Assembly: GCF_964340395.1 (NCBI RefSeq)
Contig: NC_135549.1
Location: forward strand, 16,774,842-16,838,841
Direction of reading: 5' to 3'
DNA: 64,000 bases
DNA from: Glandiceps talaboti
Lineage: Eukaryota > Hemichordata > Enteropneusta > Spengelidae
Of the stretch, positions 13,941 to 26,584 are shown piece by piece. The position numbers and the translations under genes are program-made. The number at the start of each line of letters is the position of its first letter. Positions within the stretch are counted from its first letter, which is position 1. Under the pieces are notes generated by a model. It did no database searches, was not told the origin of the DNA, and saw only the letters and a list, made by a program, of their open reading frames with translations.

Positions 13941-14600
13941 GTAAAGGAGCCTGAACACCCGACCTGATTACATTGCGATCTAATCTGTATTTTTGATTCG
14001 CTGTATCACATGCACAAACAAATCTTGTGAGACAACGAAACAAAAACACAAATGGCAAAGTAACCATCATTTTAGTCTGGATGACCAGAATGTGGTTTCT
14101 AACCACAGGTACACTGTATAAATCGTAACGATCGATACTGTATATGAACTAGACTACCATCACTTGGACTGTAAAAGGACCTTTCCATACTGAATAATTT
14201 TATATTAATGAGATCGACACACTATTTAAAATTAGTCAATTCTTCAACGAATGATACTGTAACGCAATGACAGTGGCACATACTTCGTAGCATTCAACCA
14301 AAATAACAAAAACAGTCACTATATATATTTCGTATTCATATTCTTTATCCAAGATATGTGTAAATACTTGCGAATTAATATGTGTAAATACTTGCGAATA
14401 TAAATTAACAGATAGGAAACTGTAGAGAGAATTTTAGCTGTTGAGGTCATTACCAGACTGAGTGTACCGTTAACAAATAAACACTGAAATTATATAAAAG
14501 GGGAACAAACGCATAGTTCATGTAGTTGGTTTTATATTACATATTTTTATTTATCATTATATATATATATATATTTATATAATGATATATAATGATAAAT
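13941..14600. other. Intron containing the empty Polinton target site
   Basis: Sequence closely matches 29192-29649 and 47428-47515 of copy C. The hexamer CTTGCG at 14391-14396, flanked by TGTGTAAATA and AATATAAATTAAC, is the uninterrupted version of the site occupied by the Polinton in copy C. Confidence 0.9.
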
Positions 14601-14730
14601 TCGGGCCATAGCACATCATTCGGGCTATAGCACCCGTTCATTACCCCCTCGTGACTATGAGTTACCACAGGTAACTCACTTTCCCTCGGGTGTAATAAAC
14701 GGGTGCTATAGCCCTCATGGCCAGGCAATA
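14600..14730. repeat. Hairpin-forming MITE-like segment
   Basis: GGGCTATAGCACCCGTT near 14622 is the reverse complement of a segment ending at 14713, and an inner pair GAGTTACC/GGTAACTC lies between them. The segment is missing at the same place in copy C, where a TA tract stands, so it was inserted or lost after duplication. Confidence 0.6.
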
Positions 14731-14734
14731 TGTG

Positions 14735-14923
14735 TTTTATAATATACCTCATGCGACATCGTCAGAAGCTGCCATTTTGACCTGCTGTGAACTCGCGGTG
14801 GTCACGTGACCATGTTATAGTTGGTGGAACTATTCGCCTAGGGAAATAGTCATTCTATTTTCCTATCACGTGACTGATTCTAGCGAATCATGGCATAGCA
14901 TGATCACTAGGTATATTATAAAA
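14735..14923. mobile_element. Candidate MITE with 15-base terminal inverted repeats
   Basis: TTTTATAATATACCT at 14735-14749 is the exact reverse complement of 14909-14923. The enclosed 159 bases have no coding potential. It is absent at the paralogous location in copy C. No superfamily assigned. Confidence 0.5.
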
Positions 14924-14997
14924 ATGTATATATATAAACTCTCTATATATATAAACTCTCTCTATATATAAAATATATATACTATATAAACTATATA

Positions 14998-15241
14998 AAT
15001 CAAATTGAGGAAAGGAAAATGGCACGTGTGAGGAGTCGAACCCACGTCCCCTTAATTATACCCAAAGTGCTCTAGCCAGCTGAGCTAACGCACCAATTGC
15101 TAGATTTCCGTGTGTCCTCCTGGTGTGTATCTTCCTATTCCTTATTAGCTCATCAGCTGGCTAGAGCACTCTGGCTAGTATTTAGGGGACGTGGGTTCGA
15201 ATCCTACATGTGTCACTTTTCTTTCCTCAATTTGATTTTAT
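14998..15241. repeat. Head-to-head tRNA-like inverted repeat, copy B
   Basis: The left arm (about 14998-15095, minus sense) and right arm (about 15135-15241, plus sense) are each tRNA-like, with an A box (TTAGCTCAGCTGGCTAGAGC; interrupted in the right arm) and a B box (GTGGGTTCGANTCC), and each ends in the same TTTCCTCAATTTGAT tail. Acceptor stems do not pair well, so I read them as a SINE-like or palindromic tRNA-derived element and not as working tRNA genes. The paralog is at 47687-47930. Confidence 0.6.
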
Positions 15242-15639
15242 ATATCAGCGATCATCAGGCGACTGATAACATTGGGATTGTTAAGGTCGATATGTACACG
15301 TACATGTTTGTGTACATATGTAGTGTAACAAGATGGTCGGACTAAGCTGTTTCTTATGGAGGAATACTTCTACAATTGGGAAACATGGCGACATTTGGAG
15401 TCTAATTCAGAATTTTTGTTCAGTAGCATGCTCTTATCAGCATTGAGCAGATATTACAACGTTTCGTCTCATTTACATATGTGTAAGCAGCCCATGATAT
15501 ACCACTACTATGGTTGGTTCCTTTCTTTCGAATTCCAAACTTGTATGGATAGCTCTGTGCTATACTGGTGCTTCTGATGAGTAAATGTGTGCGTGTGGTT
15601 TGAGAATTGTTATTTAAATGTTATTTCTGTTAGAACAGT

Positions 15640-16219
15640 TTTGTGTTGTTGTCATTTGATGTGACTTGTGCCCTGTTAGTCTTTAAGGTACGCCGTGACG
15701 GGGCGCCCTCACACATCGGCCATCCCCTAGAGGAGGCCGGTGAGGGCGAAACGTCACAACGTATCTTACAGTCTAGTGCCCTGTATATTACATTGGTTGA
15801 TGGGCAGTTGCCGTTGAGTGGACATTGTCTGCGATCTCTACAGCTGCAGGATTTATCGGATGCTTGTGTAAGGTCTGCACTGACTGCCTTGAGTGGTCTT
15901 TCACAATACTTTCTATGTTTGTCATACAACTGTAACTTATTTTGACATTTTCTTTGTTGAAGATCTTATGTAGTGTATTCCTCTCAATAAGACAGAGAAA
16001 TATCTTACCGGTATTAGATTTAACACTGTCGCTGAATGGTGGGTTAAACCATATGATGTTTCTTTGCCAGTTGCTTCTCTTCTTAGTTCCCCATGGGGTC
16101 TCCGTAAATAGTAACATTTCCTTATAGCCGCTGTTTTTCATCAGTGCAGCATTATAGACAGGTGCAAACACGTTCAAACACTTCAAACACTTCTTTGCTG
16201 GAAGATTTGCTGGATACAC
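15640..16219 (-). pseudogene. Degenerate Penelope-like reverse transcriptase C-terminal fragment
   Basis: On the minus strand, two frames together encode features typical of the C-terminal part of Penelope-like or related GIY-YIG retroelements: NIIWFNPPFS, then KISYSCMTNIES, then a cysteine cluster CSCRDRRQCPLNGNC and NVIYRA. The reading changes frame at about 15880-15930, and the reverse transcriptase body and endonuclease are missing. The copy C counterpart near 48345-48720 lacks the NIIWF region. It is a non-functional remnant lying in the intron before the kringle exon. Confidence 0.55.
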
Positions 16220-16805
16220 ATTTACCTTTTGCTGTCGGGTTACTGTCTGGGGTGGTTTTAGAGAATGTTGATGTACACTGGTTGGTCATTTGGTTTTCTG
16301 TATGGACTATATTCTCCATGGTTTGACTTAAATTGGTTCTTTCTTTATATACGTTCTGCTTGGTTCTTGGTCGTCTTTATATAGGCCAATACTGCTCTTC
16401 TGATGTTTTTCCATAAGGAATAGTTTAGTCCGACCATCGTGTTACGAAATATGTACAGACAAATCCTATGTATCATCGAAACAATAAACAGTACATTCCG
16501 GCTCAGACCACTTATAGCTATAAAGAGATTCCGGTCAATAACGTTGTCGACGTCATTTTAAAGTTTCAACAAAGGAAATTAAATAAGGCAATTTTAATAT
16601 CAATTTTGAAATTATTTCATCACAAAGATCGTAATTGTTCTGACCGGAATATACTACGGATTATTTTACCCCCAGTGTATTTGAAACAATAGGTTTTAAA
16701 TATAATTAAATTAAAATAATTAATTTAATTAGCGTTGAACACGTGAATTGGCATCGTATGACTTCGCGTGTTTTGCGACCATCTCTTCAATGTTCTCTCT
16801 TTTAG

Positions 16806-17072
16806 AATTGCGTAGCGAGTGTTATTTGAAGGCAGGTGCTTCTGACTACCGGGGTTTTGTATCACAAGCTCAAAATAACATCCCTTGTCAAAATTGGCTT
16901 CACCAATCACCTCATGCACATTATCGTACGCCTGATATTTTTCCGAACACGGGTTTAGGGGATCATAATCACTGTAGGAATCCAGATGGCGATTTAACTG
17001 CCTGGTGTTATACAAGTGACCCGGACGTATTTTGGGAATTTTGTGATATTGGTGTAGCATCGGAAGACTGTG
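16806..17072 (+). CDS. Kringle-domain exon, copy B
   Basis: Same architecture as the copy A exon: six cysteines, YRGF, CQNW, HCRNPD and AWCYT, symmetric phase 1-1, acceptor TTTTAG and donor GTACGT. Relative to copies A and C it has changes in the ligand-facing loop (DLTAWCYTSDPDVFWEFC), including the loss of the usual R-W pair to F-W. It sits between the N-terminal lectin exon (13797) and the middle lectin exon (18610), which is an unexpected position for a separate module. Confidence 0.8.
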
Positions 17073-17182
17073 GTACGTTCAAAAAATATGTTATCAACGT
17101 TATACCAAATTGCGTTTTACAGTAATGCAAGTTATGGGACAGTCAGGGAAAATTAATATTTAATGCTCTTGTCTGTGTGTCT

Positions 17183-17270
<88 letters not shown>

Positions 17271-17329
17271 AGTCTGTGGATACGATATTTCAAAAACTAC
17301 TTCATCAATTTTAATGATAGGTCCTTATC

Positions 17330-18345
17330 ATTTGGCCACGTGTCGATACTAAGCAATTGTATGTGTCATATAAGCTTCTGTAAAGCTTGTTGGTGTAGCT
17401 TTTATTTCTAATGAGTCATTTGCATAAGTGATTATTTTGTCATGAGGCAATATCTTCGGGAAAATTGGCCACGTGTCGATACTAAGCAATCGTATGTGTC
17501 ATATAAGCTTCTGTAAAGCTTGTTGATGTAACTTTTCGTTCTAATAAGTCATTTGCATAATTATTTTTGGTAATTACTAAATACTTTTATATGATGTATA
17601 ATATATACCTTTAAGCACGTTAGTGCAGCTTTTAATTCTAACGAGTCATTTGCATAATTGATTATTTTGTCATGAGGCAATATCTTCGGAATGCACCTTT
17701 CAAATTTTACAGTAATTTTGTGCAAACATTGACAATAGCAAAACACACTTGTCCTATCAAGCTGGCTGATGAGTCATTCACATAATTTAATATTTTGTCA
17801 TTAGGCATTATCGTAAGAACGCATTTTTCAAATTTCATATAATTCTGAACAAAAATTGATCGCAGCTGTATTAGGTCATTGATAATTTCTGGTAAGTAGG
17901 TAAGATACTATAAGGATGCAAACTTCGAAATTCGTATGATGGGGTCTCTCCGTTAGTGATAATAAAGCACAATTGTAGCTAATGATGTAGTTAAAAAGAA
18001 TTCAGAATTTAAAGAGACACGAATTTTCATAATTAATGATTTTGGCCATATACATTTGTATGCATCAGAAGAAAACGCACATGTCTGATATCGCTTGAGG
18101 GAATACTTTTAATTTAGTCATTTGCATATTTAATGATTTTGGCTATATCTTATCAATGTAAACTTCAAATTTCGTACAATTTGGTACATGCATCGATCAG
18201 AACAAAACGCACACGTCTGATATCGCTTGAGGGGGTACTTTTAATTTCATTGAGTCATTTGCATATTTAATGATTTGGAGCATTAACATTGACGATACCA
18301 AAAACGAACTTGTAATTTCTATTTAGTATATACATTAAAGATAAC
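17330..18345. repeat. Degenerate intronic monomers, copy B
   Basis: Counterpart of 1000-2030; a G run follows at 18381-18392. Confidence 0.7.
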
Positions 18346-18609
18346 AAATGATGATAACATGCGTACGACTCGTACGACTGGGGGGGGGGGGGACAATATA
18401 ATTTTGGTCTATTTTTTTGTATCTTAAACTGTCCCTTGAGCATAATTATTCTAATTCCTTACGAAAAACGTTTCGCCTGTTCACCATCGTTTTGTCAAAC
18501 TACCCGTTTGCTGCCTTTACTAGTTTATCATTGCTGTACGAGTTTTAATGATTTTTAATGAAGCCAACACAAGTTAAGTACTGCATTGTATGATATTTTG
18601 ACTATGTAG

Positions 18610-18736
18610 ACGGGGTATGGATAGACGCTAATAAGATAGGAGGTGATTGGTTGGATATCAGTGGAAATCCTATGGCCTATGTTGATTGGCATCCTGGTGA
18701 ACCGAGTGGTAGTGGAAATTGTGCAACCCTGCAAAA
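18610..18736 (+). CDS. C-type lectin exon, middle part, copy B
   Basis: The encoded protein is identical to copy A over most of its length (WIDANKIGGDWLD, DWHPGEPSGSGNCATLQ). Acceptor ATGTAG, donor GTACGT, phase 1 to phase 2. It supplies the long-loop region with EPS in the position of the canonical EPN or QPD, and the third conserved cysteine. Confidence 0.8.
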
Positions 18737-18744
18737 GTACGTCT

Positions 18745-19082
<338 letters not shown>

Positions 19083-19210
19083 TGTTATCTACCCCATTAA
19101 AGACAAGTTGATGATTACAAAATTAAATCCGTAAATCAACTCCGTTATCGTGTGTTGCTGGCTGTGTATAATTTCAATAAATCTGACGTATTTGTATGAT
19201 TGTGTTGCAG

Positions 19211-19275
19211 AAATCCGTTATCCAAGATGGCTGATACTTCCTGCGTGTCTGAGCAGAAATTCGTTTGTGAAATAA
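19211..19275 (+). CDS. C-type lectin exon, C-terminal part, copy B
   Basis: Completes the lectin domain (NPLSKMADTSC, then SEQKFVCEI with the final cysteine). Acceptor TTGCAG, donor GTAAGT, leaving phase 1, so a further exon is expected but not recognised in the 4 kb that follow. Confidence 0.78.
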
Positions 19276-20239
19276 GTAAGTACCATAGCGTGACTGTTGT
19301 TAAATCTTACTTTGGTCTCTGGTCGTTTATATTCTTCCCTTCATAAACTGCACGTTCTTCAATCAACTCTACAACCACAAGGGAAGTAATTGTAAGTTAT
19401 TCTATCCTAAACACGCACCATCACTACATATTAAACCAATTTAAAAGGGAAGCAAATTAGAACACTTAATTGCAAATTAACTGAATTATCAAGAGACCCT
19501 AGAACCCCAAACTATATATACAAAGAGATATGTTACAACCCCAAACTATGATGTGAGAGATACGTTACAACCCCAAACTATGATGTCAGAGATATGTTAC
19601 AACACCAACGATATATGTGAGAGATACGTTAGAACCCCAAACTATATATAAATATTCGAGAATATAAGACTCAGTACTAGTACCAACCCTACCGAAGTAT
19701 TAGTACCCATTGTAGCCGTGTGTTAGCCAAGTGGTATATAGTTTCCATCCTAACCAATATTAGTACCAACCCTATCAAAGTGCTGGTGCCGATTCTAGCC
19801 AAGTGTTAGAGAGCCTTCTGTAAATTCAACGGGGAAGGGCCGGGGGAAATCAAGCCCAGTCTGTGGCATAAATATGACCCCCCCCCCCTTAGTCTGTTGT
19901 GCTAAAAGTGACATTCCTTTAATTTCCTTTCCTGTTCCCCATTTATTACTACTGTGACTCCCGCTCCTCTCCTCACACCACAGTTAACAGTTAATTCACT
20001 GCATTTCACTGATATGTTATTGTATTACTTTACAATGGTGGCAGTGGTGGACGTGCCAAGTGTTTGTTTCCACCATAGCTAAATAAATGTTCCATTCTGA
20101 CAAGCCAGAGCATATTTTTCCGCTGATGCAACGAAAAATACTACTGTCTAGGATAGTGTTGTAAAGTGATATGTGGTTTTACGACAATGAATAGTCCAAA
20201 CGACTATCATTCTTACTACATGTATGTATTTGGGTTGTC
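19276..20239. other. 3' flank of copy B with contracted repeats
   Basis: Contains a shortened minisatellite (19495-19640), the TTAGTACC-type repeats (19680-19810) and the G-rich dispersed segment (19812-19930). No gene seen. Much of the 3.9-4.9 kb region of copy A is deleted here. Confidence 0.7.
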
Positions 20240-20510
20240 GGTGGCCGAGTGGTTAAACCACTTGCCTCTTACCACTACGGTTGGAGTTCGAACCACATTC
20301 AGGGTTCGATTAAATTTACCACGCAGTAAGTAAGAAGAGTGTCGTTAAGTTTGACTCTACCGAACAATGCAGGTTTTCCCTGGGTACTCCGGTTTCCCCA
20401 TGCATTAACACTGCACCCATGAGGGATGGCCCTCACTGGACTTCTTGGGAGACAAGTGTTTATATGCTTAAAGAACTATCCAGTATAAATAAAGATTATT
20501 CTTGTGAAGA
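20240..20510 (+). mobile_element. tRNA-derived SINE, copy B
   Basis: tRNA-like head with A box GTGGCCGAGTGGTTAA and B box GAGTTCGAACCAC, then the central core GGGTACTCCGGTTTCCCC and an A/T-rich tail. It is the paralog of the SINEs at 5068 and 53853. Confidence 0.65.
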
Positions 20511-20984
20511 GTTCGTAAAAACATTAATAACAACGAAACAAAATCCACGTTTGTTTCTTAATAGACATTGCAAACTTCGTGGATGCTGAGATATCATGTT
20601 GATGGTTGGCTATGATCTGTCCTGATACTGGTACACACAAATCTGCTGACGACATTGAAGACAAATACTTTTAATAACTGCACTTTGGTTGAATCTAAGT
20701 GTTTTCATCGGGCATCAGATACTGATAAGATTATAACAATTGTTCATAACTATTTTACATTTTATGGACAGGCTTTAGAGTAAAATAATCCGGTACGGAT
20801 TTTTCTTATTGTTTTGTTTTTTGCTTTTCTTGTTGTATTGATTTCATTGAGATCTTACTTGTGGTTAAAGATCATAACATATATATATAATTGGATATCA
20901 AGTTACAAAAGACTATAGACAAGTTGGTTGAAGGTCTATAAAGAGACAGACAATTTGACTTACGTCTATAAATGACTATCCTCT

Positions 20985-21275
20985 GACTGGCCTCCAATCA
21001 GAATCTGAATCTGAATCTAGTACCTGTATACACTGATTGGCCTCCAATCAGAATGTGAATCGGAATCTACTACCTGTATACACTGATTGGCCTTCAATCA
21101 GAATGTGAATCGGAATCTAGTACCTGTATACACTGATTGGCCTTCAATCAGAATGTGAATCGGAATCTACTACCTGTATACAATGATTGGCCTCCAATCA
21201 GAATGTGAATCGGAATCTACTACCTGTATACACTGATTGGCCTCCAATCAGAATGTGAATCTGAATCTAATACCT
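20985..21275. repeat. 50-base minisatellite with hairpin core
   Basis: Units start at about 20988, 21033, 21083, 21133, 21183 and 21233. Each has GATTGGCC(T/C)(T/C)CAATC, followed by AGAATGTGAATCGGAATCTA. Confidence 0.9.
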
Positions 21276-21453
21276 TTATACACGTGTTTGACTCTTACTT
21301 TGAAACGGTAACTACATATATACATCATTTAAAAGAATGAAGTTTTATACATTGCATTAAAAGTTAACCCATCGACATTGACGATGGAAAACTGTTCACA
21401 GTGAACCCTGGTTCAAAATGTATCTTATTATTTCGGACAACCATATTATACAC

Positions 21454-21835
<382 letters not shown>

Positions 21836-23340
21836 TCCTTGACCCCCTCCCATTTGCACTCAGAATTACACTTCTGCAATATGATGAAAGAATCGTAGAT
21901 TTTTGTAAAGAATGGCATAATTCACTATTCCTCCGAGTATTTGCCCATGACATGGACCAAGTCTGCAGGGTTATTTTCGAAGAAAATTGAAATACAGGGG
22001 AGGGCTAGTCATTAACCCAATACACCATGTTTCTGAGGGTAAGATCAATCTGAAGATTCAATGACATAGCAACCGTTCAAGTTTTTCAGGTTCAAAGTTC
22101 AAAAATTCAAGTTACGTTATGGTTAACTCTATATTATCAGCACAGTAGACCGAATGATTGGCAAATAATCCTTGGAGATTCAACTTTATCATGTCTTGTA
22201 AATCTTCTTATACTGCTTGGCAAGAGATATATCTACATCAGATTCTGTCGACGTAAGAAAGAGACATTGGACTTTAGAGCATATAAGAATTATGTACAGT
22301 CAATACAGACAATTGAGTGTATAACATTGCAAATAGGAGACACACATGTAAGCTCAACTCACACGTAAAGAAAATGGTTTTAACCACAGCACCTTTGTAA
22401 AGTTGTGTTTGGGCGAATTTCAGTATTGAAGGGGTTCTTCGTTATGATGGTACGTGTTAAAGAGTGTGTCCTTCAGGAGAAATTACGAATAACCACGTCC
22501 ACCATGTTCTAATTCGAATTTGTCATTTCTGTTGTTCTTTGAGACATTGGTCTCTACTGCTAGCTACACCCTATTTTACTTAGGCAGCAAGTTTTGTAAA
22601 CGAGGATTTGTATGCATACGATTTATGATTAATAATAGACTTTCTCGTAGCTATTGTCAAAGAATATATTGAACCATTTTTCTAGACCATTGGCCTATAA
22701 AAATGACTCAAAGGCTCGCAGCCAGACAGAGAAACGGCTTTATTCGGAAAATACCAAAGCGCAGACCCGAGGTAATAACTACTACAAGATCACCGGGTTA
22801 AATACATATAACGGTGCAGCCAGCAGGCTGTGGTTAGTGTAAAAATGTAGATAAATCCTCGATGTGCACAAGCACATAGCAGATTTCAATACAAAGAAAA
22901 TACTATGGCCATTATGAATGTCAATCGGCGCGAGTCGGAAAATGAAATAGTTTGGGATGAGGGGTTGCATGTAAGACGCTCAGAGCATACATATACATTC
23001 AAACTCAACTCCCACCCCCCTCTTCCTGTGTCTGCATGTCTGTTCTTTGCGAGTCTTTCGTTCACGGTCTTACATTTCCCTGTAGCTGTTTGACTGCCTT
23101 TACCCCTGCCTGTTTCTGTCCCCTATCTGCCTGTCTATCCGTCCGTCCGTCTGTTCGTCTATCAGTCTTTAAGCCTCTCTCCCATAGTACACAGAGAGCA
23201 ATGAATATTACGTGGAGATTATAAAAAATCCCTCTGGTATTCTGTAAGCTGTTACTGCGCAGTAATCTCCACTCCTGTAATATCTAGGCATATTTAAGTT
23301 AACAAACATCAGAAACGCAAACCATTTTCTTTTTCAATTG

Positions 23341-23445
23341 ATGGACGACACATCGACTTGGTCAGTTGCTAGAATGAATAGTGTAGAGAAGAACAGAATA
23401 GCACCGCTTTCAAAAAATCCTGAGGAAATGACCTCCCCAGAAAAG
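23341..23445 (+). CDS. First coding exon, cytoplasmic N terminus, copy C
   Basis: ATG start and 35 codons ending in a GTAAGG donor, phase 0. The product starts MDDTSTWSVARMNSVEKN and equals copy B except for N2D and G16E. It has no signal peptide. It is followed by the membrane exon at 24039, so the same type II topology is predicted. About 300 bases of the following intron (23560-23870) are absent from copy B. Confidence 0.7.
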
Positions 23446-24038
23446 GTAAGGCGTGATCTATCTTTATGAGAAAAATATATGAGAATATTGCTGGCTGTTA
23501 TATAGCACCCACTTACTCTGTAAAGTACGACATGACTCGAGCGGCCCTAATTAGCAAGTACTCTTAAATATTGTCTATTATCTAGTACTATATTGTATTA
23601 TACGTACGTTGTTAGAAACAGTGTTGGTGTGATTTTCTCGATGCAAACTTATGCAAACTTACGTCATCAGCTCGTTTAAAAGTTAATAACGGGTTTAATA
23701 TTCAATTGCTAGTGATAATGACATGCTTGAGCAAATAGGATACTTCGAGTACATTTCAAATATTTAGCATAGACTACTCAGTTTGTGCCCCTTTAAGATA
23801 TCAAACTTCAAGACACAGTTTTGGATGTTGCTTAGCATTAGATGATATGACATTCAAACATGTCAAAATGCATGTTCAAGCTCAGACAAGCTACACTTGT
23901 GTGTTGATTGTCTAAGGTTAAAGTCACAAGAAGGAGCAGGGAAAACCCTTAAATAGTTTATGTCTCAGACCGTAATAGTCCGAGTCGTATGGATTTATAT
24001 TATAATGTCATAGAGTACTTGTCTCACTTTCTTCACAG

Positions 24039-24153
24039 GCAGAACTTTCAAAATTAAAAAAAACTACACTGGTGTTAGGAGTACTTTTCGGTATCTCGGT
24101 CGCAGCTGTAATTGGTACCCTGGTTTTGTTTTTATCTACTACAACAGAATGTG
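24039..24153 (+). CDS. Transmembrane exon, copy C
   Basis: Phase 0 to phase 1 exon of 115 bases (acceptor TTCACAG, donor GTATGG). It encodes AELSKLKKTT and the same hydrophobic helix as copy B, differing only in F to L before the helix. Signal-anchor of a type II membrane protein. Confidence 0.75.
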
Positions 24154-24222
24154 GTATGGCTATATATGTCTTATTAAATGTATTTCAATTTTACCTCCCG
24201 TAAGGGAGCGTTATGTTATGCT

Positions 24223-24223
<1 letters not shown>

Positions 24224-24287
<64 letters not shown>

Positions 24288-24543
24288 ATGTATGTATGTA
24301 TGTATGTATGTGTGTATGTATGTATGTATGTATGTATGTATGTATGTATGTATGTGCATGCATGCATGCATGCATGCATGCATGCATGTATGTATGTATG
24401 TATGTATGTATATATGTATGCATGCATGTATGTATGGATGTATGTATGCATGTATGTATGTATGAATGGATGTATGTATGCATGTATGTATGTATGTATG
24501 TATGTATGTATGTATGTATGTATGTATGTATGTATGTACGTAC
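24224..24543. repeat. CTGT, ATGT and GCAT tetranucleotide tracts
   Basis: About 320 bases against about 120 in copy B, showing strong expansion. Confidence 0.97.
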
Positions 24544-24559
24544 GTATCTACAGCATCGA

Positions 24560-25400
24560 TTCTGATGAAACTTGCTTGAATCTTTAAAATGCAAGCTTCA
24601 AATTTCCTCTAATTTGGTATATATATCAACCCTAATAGTGTGCATCTGTCCATTGAAGGTTGTTGATATAGCTTTTACTTTTAATGAGTAAGTTGAATGA
24701 TTTTCAGCAATTAAGCTATATCTTGAGAATGCACAATTTAATTCCATATAATTTGGCAAATACATCAATCATAACAAAGCACAGCACGCTAAAGCCTGTT
24801 GGAATAGGTTTTGAGTTTTAATGAGTAATTTGCATAATTAATGATTTTCGGTAATTAGTTTCAAATTTCATATAATTTGGTGCATATACCAACCATAGCA
24901 ATGCACAAACGTTTGTTGACATAGTCTTTAATTTTAATGAGTAATTTGAATAATTAATTATCTTCAGTAATAAAGCCATATCTTTGGAATGCACGCTTCA
25001 AATTCCATATGATTTGGCACTTTCATCGGCCATAACAAAGCACACATATCCTTTATAAAGCCTGTTGATACACTTTTCAATTTTAATGATTAATTTACAT
25101 AATTATTTTCTGTAATTAGGCTATTTCTCAAGACTGCGAACTTCAAGTTTCACTTAACTTGGTACATCCATCAATCATAACAAATCATACGTGTCTGACG
25201 TAGTTGTTTATGTAGTTTTAATTGTGATGTGTAATTTGCTTAAATGGTTATTTTGATAAATGTGTCATGTAAAGTTTGATGTTGTAACTTATAAGCTAAA
25301 TTGTTAATTTGCATAATGAATGATTTTTTTTATAATTAGACAACATGTTAGTTACGGAAGCTTCAAATATCATTTAGTTTTATATACTAATTTTCCAATT
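24560..25400. repeat. Degenerate intronic monomers, copy C
   Basis: Counterpart of 9210-10150, with one unit fewer. The remaining intron to 25913 holds nothing recognisable. Confidence 0.7.
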
Positions 25401-25913
25401 AAGTGGTGCATTATGTATAATTTTGCATTCCAACAATGTGTGTAGGCCCAAAAATCTATGGTTTTGCCCTTAATACGGGAGGCATTCAGTCTGGTTATGT
25501 TTCAGATGTTGATTCTGACGGGTGGTGAAATTCGTATCAAAGTATCTATGACGCGAACGAATAATTTTGACAGTGATATTCTAGTTACAAACTTAGATTG
25601 TTATTTTCCCATATACCTTTGTATTTCTGCATAAACAATATTTGTATGTAGCGAAAGCATACAATACTAGGTCTTTTTAGTTTGGTTTTGAACACCCTCT
25701 CCAGCACTGAATATTTAAATTTTCGGGGGTCTTTTTACTGAAATATTTTGTTACTTCCATCAACAATCCCTCTGATAACAGGACTTTGCTCCAATTCATG
25801 TCGTACAGTGTAATCAGCATTTGTTATTATGTACATTTTAAAGATAAACAGGACTCAAAGGCACACAAATTACAAACGTGTTTTTTACATATACTCTTGA
25901 ATTTAAAATGCAG

Positions 25914-26513
25914 ATAAGAGTCCCATTGCTACCGTGTTTTCCTCGACTGAATCTGCTACTACCGAGGCCGATAACGAACCGACGCTGCCACGAAGTACTA
26001 ATGATGAACCAACCACTGAGAATAAGAGTCCCATTGCTGCCGTGTTTTCCTCGACTGAATCTGTTACTACCGAGGCCGATAACGAACCGACGCTGCCACG
26101 AAGTACTAATGATGAACCAACCACAGAGAATAAAAGTCCCATTGCTGCCGTGTTTTCCTCGACTGGATCTGCTACTACCGAGGCCGATAACGAACCGACG
26201 CTGCCACGAAGTACTAATGATGAACCAACCACAGAGAATAAAAGTCCCATTGCTGCCGTGCTTTCCTCGACTGGATCTGCTACTACCGAGGCCGATAACG
26301 AACCGACGCTGCCACGAAGTACTAATGATCATGATGAACCAACCACTGAGAATAAAAGTCCCTTTGCTGCCGTGTTTTCCTCGACTGAATCTGCTACTAC
26401 CGAGGCCGATAACGAACCGACGCTGCCACGAAGTACTAATGATGAACCAACCACTGAGAATAAGAGTCCAATTGCTGCCGTGTTTTCCTCGACTGGATCT
26501 GCTACTACCGAGG
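25914..26513 (+). CDS. Expanded Ser/Thr-rich stalk exon lacking the EGF module, copy C
   Basis: This exon of exactly 600 bases keeps phase 1-1. It encodes five full 36-residue repeats (SSTESATTEADNEPTLPRST core; the fourth has a two-residue HD insertion) and half of a sixth, ending SATTEG. The last repeat runs straight into the GTGTGT donor, so the Thr-rich linker and the whole EGF module present in copy B are missing while the reading frame is preserved. The segment is probably an extended O-glycosylated stalk. Unequal recombination between repeats and the exon end is a likely cause. Confidence 0.78.
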
Positions 26514-26584
26514 GTGTGTACTATTTATTGTCTGTAATAATAAAATGCGAAAAACGCGTAGACAACAACTCTATACAACATGAA

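Noticed and set aside
15643-15945. Plus-strand frame of 100 codons, repeated at 48345
   Set aside because: Antisense of the Penelope-like remnant, whose minus strand carries the recognisable motifs.
25838-26332. Minus-strand frame of 164 codons and the plus-strand PLLPCFPRL frame over the stalk exon
   Set aside because: Shadow frames of the 108-base stalk repeats; the frame with EGF continuity and splice phases is the Ser/Thr-rich one.
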